This document shows positions 8,448 to 17,497 of a stretch of DNA of 64,000 bases, piece by piece. The position numbers and the translations under genes are program-made. The stretch is from Brachybacterium epidermidis. GTDB taxonomy: Bacteria > Actinomycetota > Actinomycetes > Actinomycetales > Dermabacteraceae. The stretch covers positions 62,001-126,000 of the forward strand of contig NZ_JADEYR010000002.1 in the NCBI RefSeq assembly GCF_015209585.1. The letters are read 5' to 3'. Below the pieces are notes generated by a model. That model was not told the DNA's origin and did not search any database. It was given only the letters and a program-made list of their open reading frames with translations. Numbering within the stretch: the stretch's first letter is position 1; each line of letters opens with the position of its first letter.

Positions 8448-8589
8448 GCGCTCACGATCTGATCGGTGATCACATCTATGATATTCCTCACAAAGGTCCG
8501 AGGCAACTACACACCCGTTGGATCGTTCTCTCGAGGCCGTCTTTCGACTCATGCTCGTTCCCAGCTCACTCTCAAAGCAATGATCCGCC
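8448..8589. other. AT-richer stretch between IS1380 copy B and the TetR gene
   Basis: No gene is seen. Composition is AT-richer than the TetR gene and similar to the FRG gene, so this is probably the former upstream region of the FRG gene, cut off by IS1380 copy B. It holds a promoter-like pair on the minus strand (8478-8506). Confidence 0.5.
8478..8506 (-). promoter_or_regulatory. Promoter-like sequence, probably the original FRG promoter
   Basis: On the minus strand TTGCCT (8501-8506) and TATCAT (8478-8483) are separated by exactly 17 bp and point toward the FRG gene. With IS1380 copy B removed, the -10 element would lie about 100 bp before the FRG start codon. Now 1.68 kb of insertion lies between. 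Assignment rests on sequence match and position only. Confidence 0.45.
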
Positions 8590-9264
8590 TCAGCGGATCC
8601 CGGTGGTGATGTCGTCCACCACGCGCTCAGCCACCTGCCTCACCACCTGGGGTTCTGAGCCGCGGAGGGGCCCGTGCACCATCAGCTCGGCGCAGCCGTG
8701 GACGGCCGACCAGCAGGAGAACTCCGCCCCCGGACGGCGGTAGGCCGGCAGAGCGCCGCTGGTAACGCACTCCTCCAGCGCCGCCAGCAGCTCCGCGAAG
8801 GGTGGCACCTCCTCGAGCCGCACCTGATCGGTGCCTCCTGCCTCACCGAAGAAGGCCAGTTCGAACCAGCCCGGTTCCTCGATCGCGAACTCGATGTACC
8901 CCAGCCCCACCCCGCGCAGGCGGCGCAGCGCGGCCTCGGCCCGGGCCACCAGTTCCACGGGCGTCTCGGCGCCGGTCCCGCTCGCGGCGCCCGGTTCCCC
9001 GATCCGTTCCCGCATCCGCCCCCGTTCCCGCATCCGCGTGGCCATTCGCTCCTGGATCTCCTGGCCCAGTGCACCCATCAGGGCTGCACGATCGCGGAAG
9101 TGTCGGTACGCGGCCGCGGGGGTCACGCCGGCGCGGCGGGTCACCTCACGCAGTGACAGCGCCGAGGGACCCTCACAGCGGGTGATCTCCAGGCCTTCGG
9201 CGATGAGAGCTGCCCGCAGATCACCGTGGTGGTAGCGGCGCGCGTCGACGGACGTGGTCCCCAC
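8590..9264 (-). CDS. TetR/AcrR-family transcriptional regulator
   Basis: A 224-residue one-component repressor. The N-terminal helix-turn-helix is clear (RYHHGDLRAALIAEGLEI, then LSLREVTRRAGVTPAAAYRH, ending HFRDRAALMGALG). The C-terminal ligand domain has the GLGYIEFAIEEPGWFELAF segment typical of the WHG/TetR_C_13 group. The start is a GTG. It is divergent from the DUF899 gene and shares its promoter region, where paired direct repeats could be its operator, so it probably represses the DUF899-SRPBCC pair and itself. The ligand is unknown. Confidence 0.85.
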   Translation of the reverse strand: MGTTSVDARRYHHGDLRAALIAEGLEITRCEGPSALSLREVTRRAGVTPAAAYRHFRDRAALMGALGQEIQERMATRMRERGRMRERIGEPGAASGTGAETPVELVARAEAALRRLRGVGLGYIEFAIEEPGWFELAFFGEAGGTDQVRLEEVPPFAELLAALEECVTSGALPAYRRPGAEFSCWSAVHGCAELMVHGPLRGSEPQVVRQVAERVVDDITTGIR

Positions 9265-9266
9265 TA

Positions 9267-9322
9267 TTGACGCCCCTCCCCCGCAAGTTTACGGTGTTCA
9301 CACAATGTGGATGGTGTTCACA
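9267..9322 (+). promoter_or_regulatory. DUF899 promoter with paired direct repeats (likely TetR operator)
   Basis: TTGACG (9267-9272), a 17-bp spacer and TACGGT (9290-9295) form a good promoter. The 10-mer GGTGTTCACA occurs at 9293-9302 and again at 9313-9322, exactly 20 bp apart, or two helical turns. The first copy overlaps the -10 element and start point, which suits repression by the divergent TetR protein. Confidence 0.55.
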
Positions 9323-9354
9323 TGGACTCTATCCCTTCCTACCTGGGGGTCGTC

Positions 9355-10056
9355 ATGACCACGCAGCACACCGCTCTCCCACCCGTCACAGATGCCGAGA
9401 CCTGGAGGCGCGAGCTCGACGCCCTGCGCATCCGCGAGAAGGCCGCCACCCGCGAACTGGACGCGAGCGCCGCGCAGCGCCGGCGCCTGCCGATGGTGGC
9501 ACTGCCGGACTACACGCTGGAGTCGAAGGACGGTCCGGTGAGCCTGGCCGACGTGTTCGAGGGCCGCTCGCAGCTGATCACCTACAACCACATGTGGAAC
9601 CCCGACCCCGATGCCGAGTGGCAGTGCGGGGGCTGCACCGGCTTCACCAGCCAGTTCACCCGCCTGGACTTCCTGGACCTGTACGACGCCCGCTTCGTGG
9701 TCGTCACCCAGGGCCCGATCGACACGGCCTTCGCCTACCGCGAGAAGGTGGGCAACCAGATGCAGTGGTACTCCACCGCCAACAGCCCTTTCGGCGCCGA
9801 TATGGACGCCCCTGCCGGCGGCGGGTTCGCCGTGAACGTGTTCCTGCGCGACGGCGAGAAGGTCTACCGCACCTGGCACACCACCGGTCGCGGCACCGAG
9901 CAGCTCTCCCACACCTTCCCCCTGGTGGACCTGCTGCCCTGGGGCCGTCAGGAGGCCTGGCAGGACGTCCCGGACGGCTGGCCGCAGTCCCCCACCTATG
10001 AGAAGTGGCTGGACTCCCCCGACGTTGCTCGGCTCTACGGGGCCTCGCAGTCATGA
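9355..10056 (+). CDS. DUF899 family thioredoxin-fold protein
   Basis: A DUF899 protein of 233 residues from the ATG at 9355, chosen because GGGGG precedes it at good distance; the frame is open from 9307. The fold is thioredoxin-like, with a CGGC pair in WQCGGCTGFTSQF and the family features LPDYTLESKDGPVSL, YNHMWNPD and FAYREKVGNQMQW. The biochemical role is unknown. Such proteins often pair with SRPBCC genes, as here: its stop overlaps the probable ATG of the next gene (ATGA). Confidence 0.85.
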   Translation: MTTQHTALPPVTDAETWRRELDALRIREKAATRELDASAAQRRRLPMVALPDYTLESKDGPVSLADVFEGRSQLITYNHMWNPDPDAEWQCGGCTGFTSQFTRLDFLDLYDARFVVVTQGPIDTAFAYREKVGNQMQWYSTANSPFGADMDAPAGGGFAVNVFLRDGEKVYRTWHTTGRGTEQLSHTFPLVDLLPWGRQEAWQDVPDGWPQSPTYEKWLDSPDVARLYGASQS

Positions 10057-10596
10057 ACGACACTGCGCAACAGCGACATAGCACGGAGCGAAATCCCCGC
10101 GCCGGACGTTGCCGAACTCACCCACCTCGTAGCCGAGCGCACTATCCACGCAGCGCCAGAGCGGGTGTTCTCCCTGCTCGCGGATCCCTCCCGTCATCAC
10201 CTGACCGAACCCTCCGACTGGGTGCGGGGCAGCCTGGAGCAGTCGCCTGCCACGATCACGGAGGTGGGTCAGGTGTTCGGAATCGAGATGTTCCACGTCA
10301 ACGCGGGGGGCCGCTACGAGATGCACAACCGCGTCATCGCCCTGGAGCCGGAGCGCACCATCGCGTGGGAACCGGCCCAGTACTCCGCAGACGGCATCCT
10401 GGAGACCGGCGGCTGGACCTGGCGGTACGACCTCGAACCCGCGGGTGCCGACACCCGCGTGCGCCTCACCTACGACTGGAGCGCCACCCCGCCCGAGATC
10501 ATCGAGCAGATCGGCGGGATGCCGGCCGTGGGCATCGACCATCTGGAACGCTCCCTCGAGGCCCTCGCCGGTGCCGTGGAGACCAGCCACGCCTGA
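10053..10596 (+). CDS. SRPBCC-domain (AHSA1-like) protein, apparent frameshift near the start
   Basis: A small lipid/ligand-binding SRPBCC protein (ERTIHAAPERVFSLLADPSR at the front, then VFGIEMFHVNAGGRYEM and ERTIAWEPAQYS). The homologous frame extends back to about 10090 but has no ATG, GTG or TTG before an in-frame stop at 10054; only a GTG at 10165 would remain, which removes the first strand. An ATG at 10053, overlapping the DUF899 stop, reads in another frame. Removing one C from the run at 10095-10098 joins them into 180 residues. A sequencing error is more likely than a true pseudogene. Coupled to DUF899 and probably under TetR control. Confidence 0.7.
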
Positions 10597-10664
10597 GCCC
10601 CGTCTACCCTCCGCCCAGCAGTAAGCGATAACCTGCGCACGACCACGAGACGAGGCGGGTGCAC

Positions 10665-11564
10665 GTGAGCGAGGGGAACGACCCGTCGGCCCAGCGGCCG
10701 ACCACCGAGGGTGCCGCCGCGCCCTCACGCCCCGCCCTGCCCGGGGACATGGACCTGCCGTGGAAGGCCACGGCTGAGCGCCGCGACCTGTGGGGACCGG
10801 CCCCGAAGCCCCTGGAGGGAAAGGTCCACTCCCCCGCAGCCGGCAGCTCGACCGAGCTGGTGCGCTCCGGCCCCCGTCGAAACCCCCTGGTGTCCTTCGG
10901 GGTGCCGGTGTTGACGGGCTCGGCGGCGGCCTTCGCCGTGGTCGCTCTCGGGGTGGCCGGGGTGATCGCCGGGCCGATCGCCGCGATCGCCGCCGGTGTG
11001 GGGGTGCTGGCCGCGGGCGGCCCCGGTGGCCTGCTGTACTCCCTGCGCCCGCAGCCGGCCCGTCTGCTCACCACCGGTGCCGACGTGCCCGATTCCACCC
11101 GCGAGATGCTCGAGCAGATCCTGCACGCCACCGCTGAGACTCGCGGACGCACCCGTGACCTGCGCGCCCGCGCCTCGGACCCGACAGCCCTGCAGGTGCT
11201 GAAGGACGTCGACGCGCTGCTGGTGCGGATCGACGCCCTGGCCGGCTCCGAGGCGATACAGACCCTGCGCCCCTCCTCCGGTGAGGTGACGATGCTGGAG
11301 GGCATGGCCTCCCGGTACGTCCCGGAGCTGGTGGACGCCGCTGAGGACATCATCGGCTTCCTGGTCACCTTCCGCGGCTCCGCCCGCGAGGAGGCGCTGG
11401 AGAACCTGCGGGCCGTGGACCAGCAGCTCGGTGTGCTGGCCGACGGCGTGGAGCGCATCGAGCAGGACATGGTGGCCGGGGTGTCCCGCTCCCTCGAGGT
11501 GCACTCCGAGTTCCTGCGCACCCGTTTCGCCGATCAGCACCTGAACCCCATCATCGACGTATGA
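10665..11564 (+). CDS. XpaC-like 5-bromo-4-chloroindolyl phosphate hydrolysis family protein
   Basis: A 299-residue protein with a Pro-rich N-terminus, two hydrophobic segments (about residues 72-92 and 93-110, VPVLTGSAAAFAVVALGVAG onward) and a helical cytoplasmic C-terminal half. The domain layout and the telA neighbour match the XpaC family, which is linked to TelA in many Gram-positives. The GTG at 10665 is preferred because GAGGCGGG lies 5-6 nt before it; another GTG is at 10659. The molecular function of XpaC is unclear. It is co-transcribed with telA. Confidence 0.7.
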   Translation: MSEGNDPSAQRPTTEGAAAPSRPALPGDMDLPWKATAERRDLWGPAPKPLEGKVHSPAAGSSTELVRSGPRRNPLVSFGVPVLTGSAAAFAVVALGVAGVIAGPIAAIAAGVGVLAAGGPGGLLYSLRPQPARLLTTGADVPDSTREMLEQILHATAETRGRTRDLRARASDPTALQVLKDVDALLVRIDALAGSEAIQTLRPSSGEVTMLEGMASRYVPELVDAAEDIIGFLVTFRGSAREEALENLRAVDQQLGVLADGVERIEQDMVAGVSRSLEVHSEFLRTRFADQHLNPIIDV

Positions 11565-11652
11565 GAGCCGCCGGTCCGCCACCGCCCCGCCGGGGCCGAC
11601 GGACCGGCCCGACCATTCCTGTCCCCGCGACCATCAGCCTGAGGAGGCCCCC

Positions 11653-12862
11653 ATGGACAAGCTTCAGCCCCCACCCCGCCGAGGAGATCGTGCCCGCCGA
11701 GCCCGTCGAGGAGCTCAGTGAGGAGAAGGCCGTCTCCCTGCTCACCGACCTGCCCGCCGAGCAGCAGAAGGAGCTGGAGACCCGCGCCGACCAGTGGCTC
11801 GAGGAGATCTCCACCCTGAACCCCCACTCCCAGGAGTTCACCGCCCAGGTCAACGCGCTGGGCGCGGTGGCGCGTCGTACCTTCGAGCGCACCAGCGGCA
11901 CCTCCTCCCGCTTCATGGAGCAGTCTCTGCGTGATGCGAAGGAGTCCGGCGGCAGCCAGGAAGTGGTCTCCAAGTCCCTCGCGGACCTGCGCAACACGAT
12001 GGAGGACCTGGCCCCCAAGGAGGACACCTTCGCTTCCAAAGCACTGAGCTTCCTGCCCGGCCGCGGCGCCGCCAAGCGCTACTTCCGCAGCTTCGAGTCC
12101 AACCAGAAGCAGCTCGACGGTGTGCTGACGGCCCTGGGCCGCGGCCAGGAGATGCTGCAGCGCGACAACGCGGAGCTGGCCGTGGAGCGCCGCGGACTGT
12201 GGGAGGACCTGGGTGCCCTGCAGAAGGCCTCCCACCTGCTGGGTCTGCTGGATGATCGGGCGGTGGAGAAGGCGCGGCAGGCCCGTGCGGAGGGACGCAC
12301 CGAGGCGGCCGACGCCCTGGAGCGCGACGTGCTGTTCGCCGTGCGTCAGCGCCGCCAGGACGTGGCCACCCAGATCGCCGTCACCGTGCAGGCGTACATG
12401 GCGATGGGCCTGATCGAGGACAACAACACCAAGCTCGCCCAGGGCGTGGAGCGGGCCCGCACCACCACGGTGACGGCACTGCGCACCGCGGTGATCACCG
12501 CGCAGGCGCTGGAGAACCAGAAGCTGGTGCTCGACCAGATCGACGCGGTCAACTCCACCACCGATTCGCTGGTGGCGCGCACCTCGCAGATGCTGGCCGA
12601 CAACTCCGTGAAGATCCAGGAGCAGGCCGCCACCTCGGGCGTCTCCGCCGAGACCCTGCAGAAGGCCTTCGACAACCTGTTCACCACCATGGACGGGATC
12701 GACACCTTCCGCGCCCAGGCCAACCAGAACTTCCTGGAGACCGTCAACGCCCTGGAGCACCAGGTGGAGCGAGCCCAGCCCTACATGCGCCGCATGGAGC
12801 AAGCCCCCGCCCAGCAGGCCCAGATCGACTCGGCCTCGGACCTGCTGCGCATCGAGGACTGA
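11653..12862 (+). CDS. telA: TelA-family toxic anion resistance protein, apparent frameshift near the start
   Basis: A coiled-coil-rich TelA protein (family linked to tellurite and envelope-stress tolerance). Visible blocks include ELETRADQWLEEISTLN, LPGRGAAKRYFRSFESNQ, the AYMAMGLIEDNN region and repeated helical segments to the end. A strong ribosome binding site (AGGAGG, 6 nt spacing) precedes an ATG at 11653, but that frame stops after about 20 codons. The family frame is entered if one C is removed from the runs at 11667-11676, giving 402 residues. The alternative start at 11561, overlapping the previous stop as ATGA, adds 30 residues that do not look like protein. Probably a homopolymer error. 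Confidence 0.75.
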
Positions 12863-12942
12863 TCAGCTCCTCTCATCGCCGCGAGCGGCGATTTCGTTGA
12901 GCATCTCAGGAGTGAAAGGCCACCGATCTCGCTATTGATCGA

Positions 12943-14157
12943 TCAGCATGACCGGTCAATCATCACGGCCGCTTCAAGGTGCGTGACCGCGTAGCCGAGC
13001 TCGATGCGTTCCTGCTCCAGCCGTGTGCCGCCCGTGGCGAGTTCATCGTGCAGGATCTGCTCGCTCCCGGTCAGGCGTGAGAGCGTGACCACCGGACGCA
13101 CGGACGTGGTGACGGCGAGCGCTCGATGGTCTTCGAGGGTGTCGGCATCCATGAGAATGCTGGTGACGTCGTCATGGTGGTGCCGGGCCCGGTCCAGGAT
13201 CCGGAAGCCGTCTGCGTCGATATCCCCCCAGTAGATGACCGGGACGTCTCGTATCCAGGGCACGTCGAGCAGGCTGGGGATCGCGTATCCGGAACCGCTC
13301 ACGGCAACCGCCTCGGGGATGTCCGGGAGCACCTGGACGGTCTCAGCGTTCTCACACACGATGACCACGCGGGGGGTGAGCCCCAGATCAGGCAGCTGCC
13401 TCACGGCGATCCGGCAGCTTCGAGGGAAGCCGGGGTGTCCCTGTCGAAGTCGGGGATCGAGGACCAGGACGTCGTGGAAGACGGGGTCCGAGGCGAGGCC
13501 GAGGTCCTCCGACCCGTCGGCGCGGGCGGCGCCGACGAGCCTGCTCACCAGTGACCGGTGATCCCGCAGCCACTTCGTGTGCATACCCGGGAACGGCACC
13601 TGGCGGATGCGCAGCCCCGAGCGGGGGTGGGACAACAGCCAGGCCGCCACCGCGATCGACAGATCGGCATCTGTCGGAGACATCCGCAGCCACTGCGCGC
13701 GCGACCGGTCCATCCCCGCAGCGACCGAGTGACGCAGAGCCTCGCCCCCCACCCCGGGATGATTGGCCAGGTGGGGAGTCTCCTCATGGTGGGCCAGGTG
13801 GGACACCGCCGCTTCGTAGCGGACACGCAGGAGCTCCGCCTCCGCCTGGGTCGGTCCGCCGGCACACTCGGTGAGCACGTCAGCACCGGTTGCACCCCAT
13901 CGCACGGGGACTCGCTGGGAGCCGAGGTGTGCCCAGCGGCGCTCCTCCCACTGCACGTGGAGGCCCAGCGGTTCGGGGGCGCGACGCCACAGCTGGACCC
14001 ACTCGGAGACCGCGGGCGGGTCGGCAAGTGCCTGCGCAGCCGTGGGAGGGTGCAGGGGCACGCTCACGGTCGCCTTCGAAGGCTCAGCGAGCCATGCGGG
14101 CAGGTTGCGATCCCACTTGGTGCGCAAGGTCGCTCGGACGTCCTCAGGTGTGCGCAT
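12943..14157 (-). CDS. jetD: Wadjet protein JetD (DUF3322/DUF2220, nuclease subunit)
   Basis: JetD is the plasmid-cleaving subunit of the Wadjet defence system. It has an N-terminal DUF3322 domain and a C-terminal DUF2220 TOPRIM-like nuclease domain. The nuclease signature is clear: VVIVCENAETVQVLPDIPEA supplies the conserved Glu and VIYWGDIDADGFRILDRARH the Asp-x-Asp with following Gly. The protein is 404 residues from the ATG at 14157, which overlaps the end of jetC by 14 bp; an upstream extension in frame is unlikely to be used. Last gene of a four-gene operon. All expected domains are present and no disruption is seen. Confidence 0.92.
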   Translation of the reverse strand: MRTPEDVRATLRTKWDRNLPAWLAEPSKATVSVPLHPPTAAQALADPPAVSEWVQLWRRAPEPLGLHVQWEERRWAHLGSQRVPVRWGATGADVLTECAGGPTQAEAELLRVRYEAAVSHLAHHEETPHLANHPGVGGEALRHSVAAGMDRSRAQWLRMSPTDADLSIAVAAWLLSHPRSGLRIRQVPFPGMHTKWLRDHRSLVSRLVGAARADGSEDLGLASDPVFHDVLVLDPRLRQGHPGFPRSCRIAVRQLPDLGLTPRVVIVCENAETVQVLPDIPEAVAVSGSGYAIPSLLDVPWIRDVPVIYWGDIDADGFRILDRARHHHDDVTSILMDADTLEDHRALAVTTSVRPVVTLSRLTGSEQILHDELATGGTRLEQERIELGYAVTHLEAAVMIDRSC

Positions 14158-17100
14158 GTGGACCTGATCCCATGTCGGTGAAGGCGACTGCCGAGAGCCG
14201 CGAGGCCCGACCGGTGGGGTTGGAGACGACCGCCGCTCCACCGACATACTCCTCGATCGTCTGCAGCATCTTCAGGGGTGTGGCCAGCAGCAGTTGGAAG
14301 CCGAAGGAGCGGAAGACCTCCAGTCCGGCCCGAGTGAAGTGGATATCGGTCTTGTCGAAGGCCTCATCGAGCACCACCAGACCGTACGGCGGGAACCCAT
14401 CGGCGCTGGAGGTGAGCTGGTAGCGCAGGGCCGCAGCGAGGCAGAACGTCACGAGGCGCTGCCGCTGGCCACCGGACCGCCCGTCGGACCCCTTGTACAC
14501 GTCGACCACCATGCCCTCGGCGTCGATCTCGCGCGCCTCGAACTCCACATGGCGACGGGTGTCGAGCACCCGCTTGCGCCAGGATTGATCTGCGCTCTCC
14601 GCGGAGCCCAGCCGGCGCAGGACGTGGTCCATCCGCGCGAACCGCTCCTCGGCCGCTGTGACGCTCTCATCGTCCTGGTGGAAAGCACCGTGGGTGATCT
14701 CCATCAGCTCCCCCAGGAACGCTTTCGCCTCGTCGCTCAGACGCTGATGGGCTATCAAGGTCAGCCAGGTGCGCCGTTCGGTGTCGAAAGGGGTGGCACG
14801 CAGTGACTCATCCACCGGTCCCAGTCGCTGCTGGACGTCGCGGATGGCGTGCGCGATGTCCGCGCGGAGCTGACCGATGTTGTTCTGGGACTGGGTGCGC
14901 AGCAGGTCCCGGAAGCGATGCTCGAACTCCGGCAACCGATCGGACTCCAGGCGACCCAGCTGCGCGAGGAAGTCCGGGGTGGCCGCGATGTCGTCGACCA
15001 GGTTCACCGATCTCTCGGCCCACTGACGCAGGTACCGAGCGCGGGCGAGCGCCAGCGCACTCTCCGCACTGCGGATCTGGTCCTTGACCTGATCGAGCTC
15101 ATCGCGGATTTGCCCGGAGACCTCACTGATCACGTCGGGCAGTTGCTCACGCGCCAGCGTGCGCCGCCTGGCCCGGACCCGTCGATCGAGCTGCTCGCGA
15201 TGCACGAGGTCAAGGTGCGCATCGGCGAGTTCCCCCCGAGCTCGTTCCAGATCGGCGGTCGCGGACTCGACCGCAGCGGACAGATCGTGGTGCCGGTTGC
15301 GAGCCTGCTCGGCATCGTCCCGGGCCTGCGCATGGTCCTCCCCAGCAGTGCGGAGCAGGACCTCCAGGCGGGCCATGTCGGCGTCGGACAGCAGGTCCTG
15401 TCGCTGCTGCCGCAACGTCCCGAGGCGCTGATCGACGTCGACGGCGTCGATGTCCTCCCAGTTCAGCTGCAGCAGCTGAGCAAGGTCGAGGTCCCGGTCC
15501 CGGAGGGCCCGCCGCTGCCGCTCCATGTCTGCAAGGCGTTGCTGACTCTGCGCGATCTCCGCGTTGGCCTGCTCGAGCTGCTGCCTGCGCACCTCGAGCA
15601 GAGCCGCGTTGTCGGTACCGATGACCCAGTGGTCCCGGTCCGAGATCCGATGGCGGTCATCCTTGATGTGGCGATCACGGTTCTTCACCTGCCCGGCGCG
15701 ACTGAGTGCCTTCTCATGCCGAGCCAGCTGCTGCGCATCGTCGACCAGGACGTGCGGGAATCCCGAGGAGATGCGGCCCCGCAGCCACGACTGAAAGGGA
15801 GACGGTGCGAGTTCCAGCACGGACAGGACGGTGCGATGCGAGACCGCACCGGCATCGTGCCGGTGTCGATCCGTTTCCCGAACCCGTTCGTAGGAGATGC
15901 GCCGGTTCCAGTGCCGCGCATCGACAGCCCGGGCCACAGCAGGGTAGAGACGCTCAGGAACCAGGATGGTCGTGGAGAGTCCTGCCAGCAGTCGCTCGAC
16001 GGCGCCCTGCCACTGCTCATCGCGGACGTTCATCAGCTCGCCGGCGAACGGAAGTGAGGCCGGGGACTCGCCGGCGGCCTCGGCGAGCTGGTCCCTCACC
16101 TCCACCAACGATGCCGGCAGGTTCGATCGCCGAGCGTTGAGGGATCGGATCTCCGCGATCAGATCGTCCCTGCGCCGTGTGGCCTCGGCGTGCTCCACGT
16201 GAACGGGACCGGAGGTCCGGGTCAGGCCACCTGTCTCGTGATCGATGCGCTGTTGTTCGCGCTGGGCCTGGGCCTGGGCACTGGCGAGCTCCTCCGCGGT
16301 GCCTGGCATCGGGGAGCCGAGGCGGTCGAGCACCGGGGCGATGCGGTCGATGTGGTTCCGAACCCGTTCCTGGCGGTCCTCGGCCTGCTCGATCCGGCTC
16401 TCGAGCACCTGCAGGGCGGCGCCGCCGCGGTCATCGAGGGCCTGTCGGGCACGACGCTCCGCCTCCCGGGCGTCGTCCTCCGCGCGCCGGGTCCTGTCCC
16501 GCTCGTGTGCGGCGGCAGCGAGCTCGATCTCGCTCGCGCTCAGGTCACTCTGAGCGAGTTCAGCCAAGCGGGTGTACCGGTACGTCCCGACGGCTGCCAG
16601 CAGTGCGGAGAGCTGTTCCTGTTCCGCAGTGGCAGCACGGTGGACCTGCCACTGCTCCCTTTGAGGGATCAGCGCCTCGATCTGCTCACGCGCATCGATG
16701 ACGGTGGCGTGCGCGTCCTGCAGAGCCCGGAACTGTTCGACAGCCTGGTCCGCGAGGGCGAATGTCGATGGCGTCTCGAGCATGAAGCCGCGCAGCAGGT
16801 CGTCCAGCGAGGTCAGGGACTTTGCTGCCTGGGTGCGGTGCAGTAGCCGCTGGGCGTCCTCGCTGCCGATCCCGGTGAGCCGTCGCAGGTGCACGCCGAA
16901 CCTGGTGTAGCTGTCCTCGGCTGCCTGCGGGGAGAGCTGCTGCTTCAGGCGCCGTCGATCGATGCCCGTGTCGCACAGTCGGAGGACGTCGGCCAGTTCT
17001 GTCGGCCGATCGAACAGGACGAAGGCGGAACGGAGATCGACGGCTGCAGCGGAACGACCCGCCACGTGCATCACTCGCATCGCCGTGACGGCGCGCCCCA

Positions 17101-17497
17101 GACCGTCCTCGAAGGTGAGCGCGATGCCGGAGACAGTCGTCGACTGCCGCAGGTAGCCGGGGCGCACCTCGCCGGTGGCCTCGTCGGTATGCCGACGGTA
17201 GGCGCCGCGCACGTAGCTCATGGGTGAGCGGTCACGGTCACCGGCCGGTCCGTCCTGGGCAGCGGCGTTGAAGCGCGTCTCACCGGGTTTCATGAGCACT
17301 GCACTGATGGCATCCAGGATCGATGACTTCCCGGAGCCGGACTCCCCGGTGAGCAGCAGACCTGCACGGGGCACGGTGAGGTCGTGGCGCTTGTCGAAGG
17401 TGCCCCAGTTGTGCAGCTGGATGCGGGCAAGTCGCATCTGCCCGGGATGGGAGACTCCCGCTGCGGTGGGGTCGAGGTCGAGGCTGGTCTGGCTCAC
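14144..17497 (-). CDS. jetC: Wadjet protein JetC (SMC-like ATPase)
   Basis: A 1,117-residue SMC/MukB-like ATPase that, with JetA and JetB, forms the DNA loop-extruding complex recognising circular plasmids. The Walker A motif GESGSGKSS is near residue 50. Two long coiled-coil arms rich in Arg, Glu, Ala and Gln flank a hinge in the middle (around residue 540). The ABC signature region SGGQRQRLVTFCLAAALRY and Walker B YGLVVLDEAFDKTD are near the C-terminus. The start is a GTG overlapping the jetB stop (GTGA), so translation is coupled. Length and motif order are normal for JetC. Confidence 0.93.
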   Translation of the reverse strand: MSQTSLDLDPTAAGVSHPGQMRLARIQLHNWGTFDKRHDLTVPRAGLLLTGESGSGKSSILDAISAVLMKPGETRFNAAAQDGPAGDRDRSPMSYVRGAYRRHTDEATGEVRPGYLRQSTTVSGIALTFEDGLGRAVTAMRVMHVAGRSAAAVDLRSAFVLFDRPTELADVLRLCDTGIDRRRLKQQLSPQAAEDSYTRFGVHLRRLTGIGSEDAQRLLHRTQAAKSLTSLDDLLRGFMLETPSTFALADQAVEQFRALQDAHATVIDAREQIEALIPQREQWQVHRAATAEQEQLSALLAAVGTYRYTRLAELAQSDLSASEIELAAAAHERDRTRRAEDDAREAERRARQALDDRGGAALQVLESRIEQAEDRQERVRNHIDRIAPVLDRLGSPMPGTAEELASAQAQAQREQQRIDHETGGLTRTSGPVHVEHAEATRRRDDLIAEIRSLNARRSNLPASLVEVRDQLAEAAGESPASLPFAGELMNVRDEQWQGAVERLLAGLSTTILVPERLYPAVARAVDARHWNRRISYERVRETDRHRHDAGAVSHRTVLSVLELAPSPFQSWLRGRISSGFPHVLVDDAQQLARHEKALSRAGQVKNRDRHIKDDRHRISDRDHWVIGTDNAALLEVRRQQLEQANAEIAQSQQRLADMERQRRALRDRDLDLAQLLQLNWEDIDAVDVDQRLGTLRQQRQDLLSDADMARLEVLLRTAGEDHAQARDDAEQARNRHHDLSAAVESATADLERARGELADAHLDLVHREQLDRRVRARRRTLAREQLPDVISEVSGQIRDELDQVKDQIRSAESALALARARYLRQWAERSVNLVDDIAATPDFLAQLGRLESDRLPEFEHRFRDLLRTQSQNNIGQLRADIAHAIRDVQQRLGPVDESLRATPFDTERRTWLTLIAHQRLSDEAKAFLGELMEITHGAFHQDDESVTAAEERFARMDHVLRRLGSAESADQSWRKRVLDTRRHVEFEAREIDAEGMVVDVYKGSDGRSGGQRQRLVTFCLAAALRYQLTSSADGFPPYGLVVLDEAFDKTDIHFTRAGLEVFRSFGFQLLLATPLKMLQTIEEYVGGAAVVSNPTGRASRLSAVAFTDMGSGPHAHT

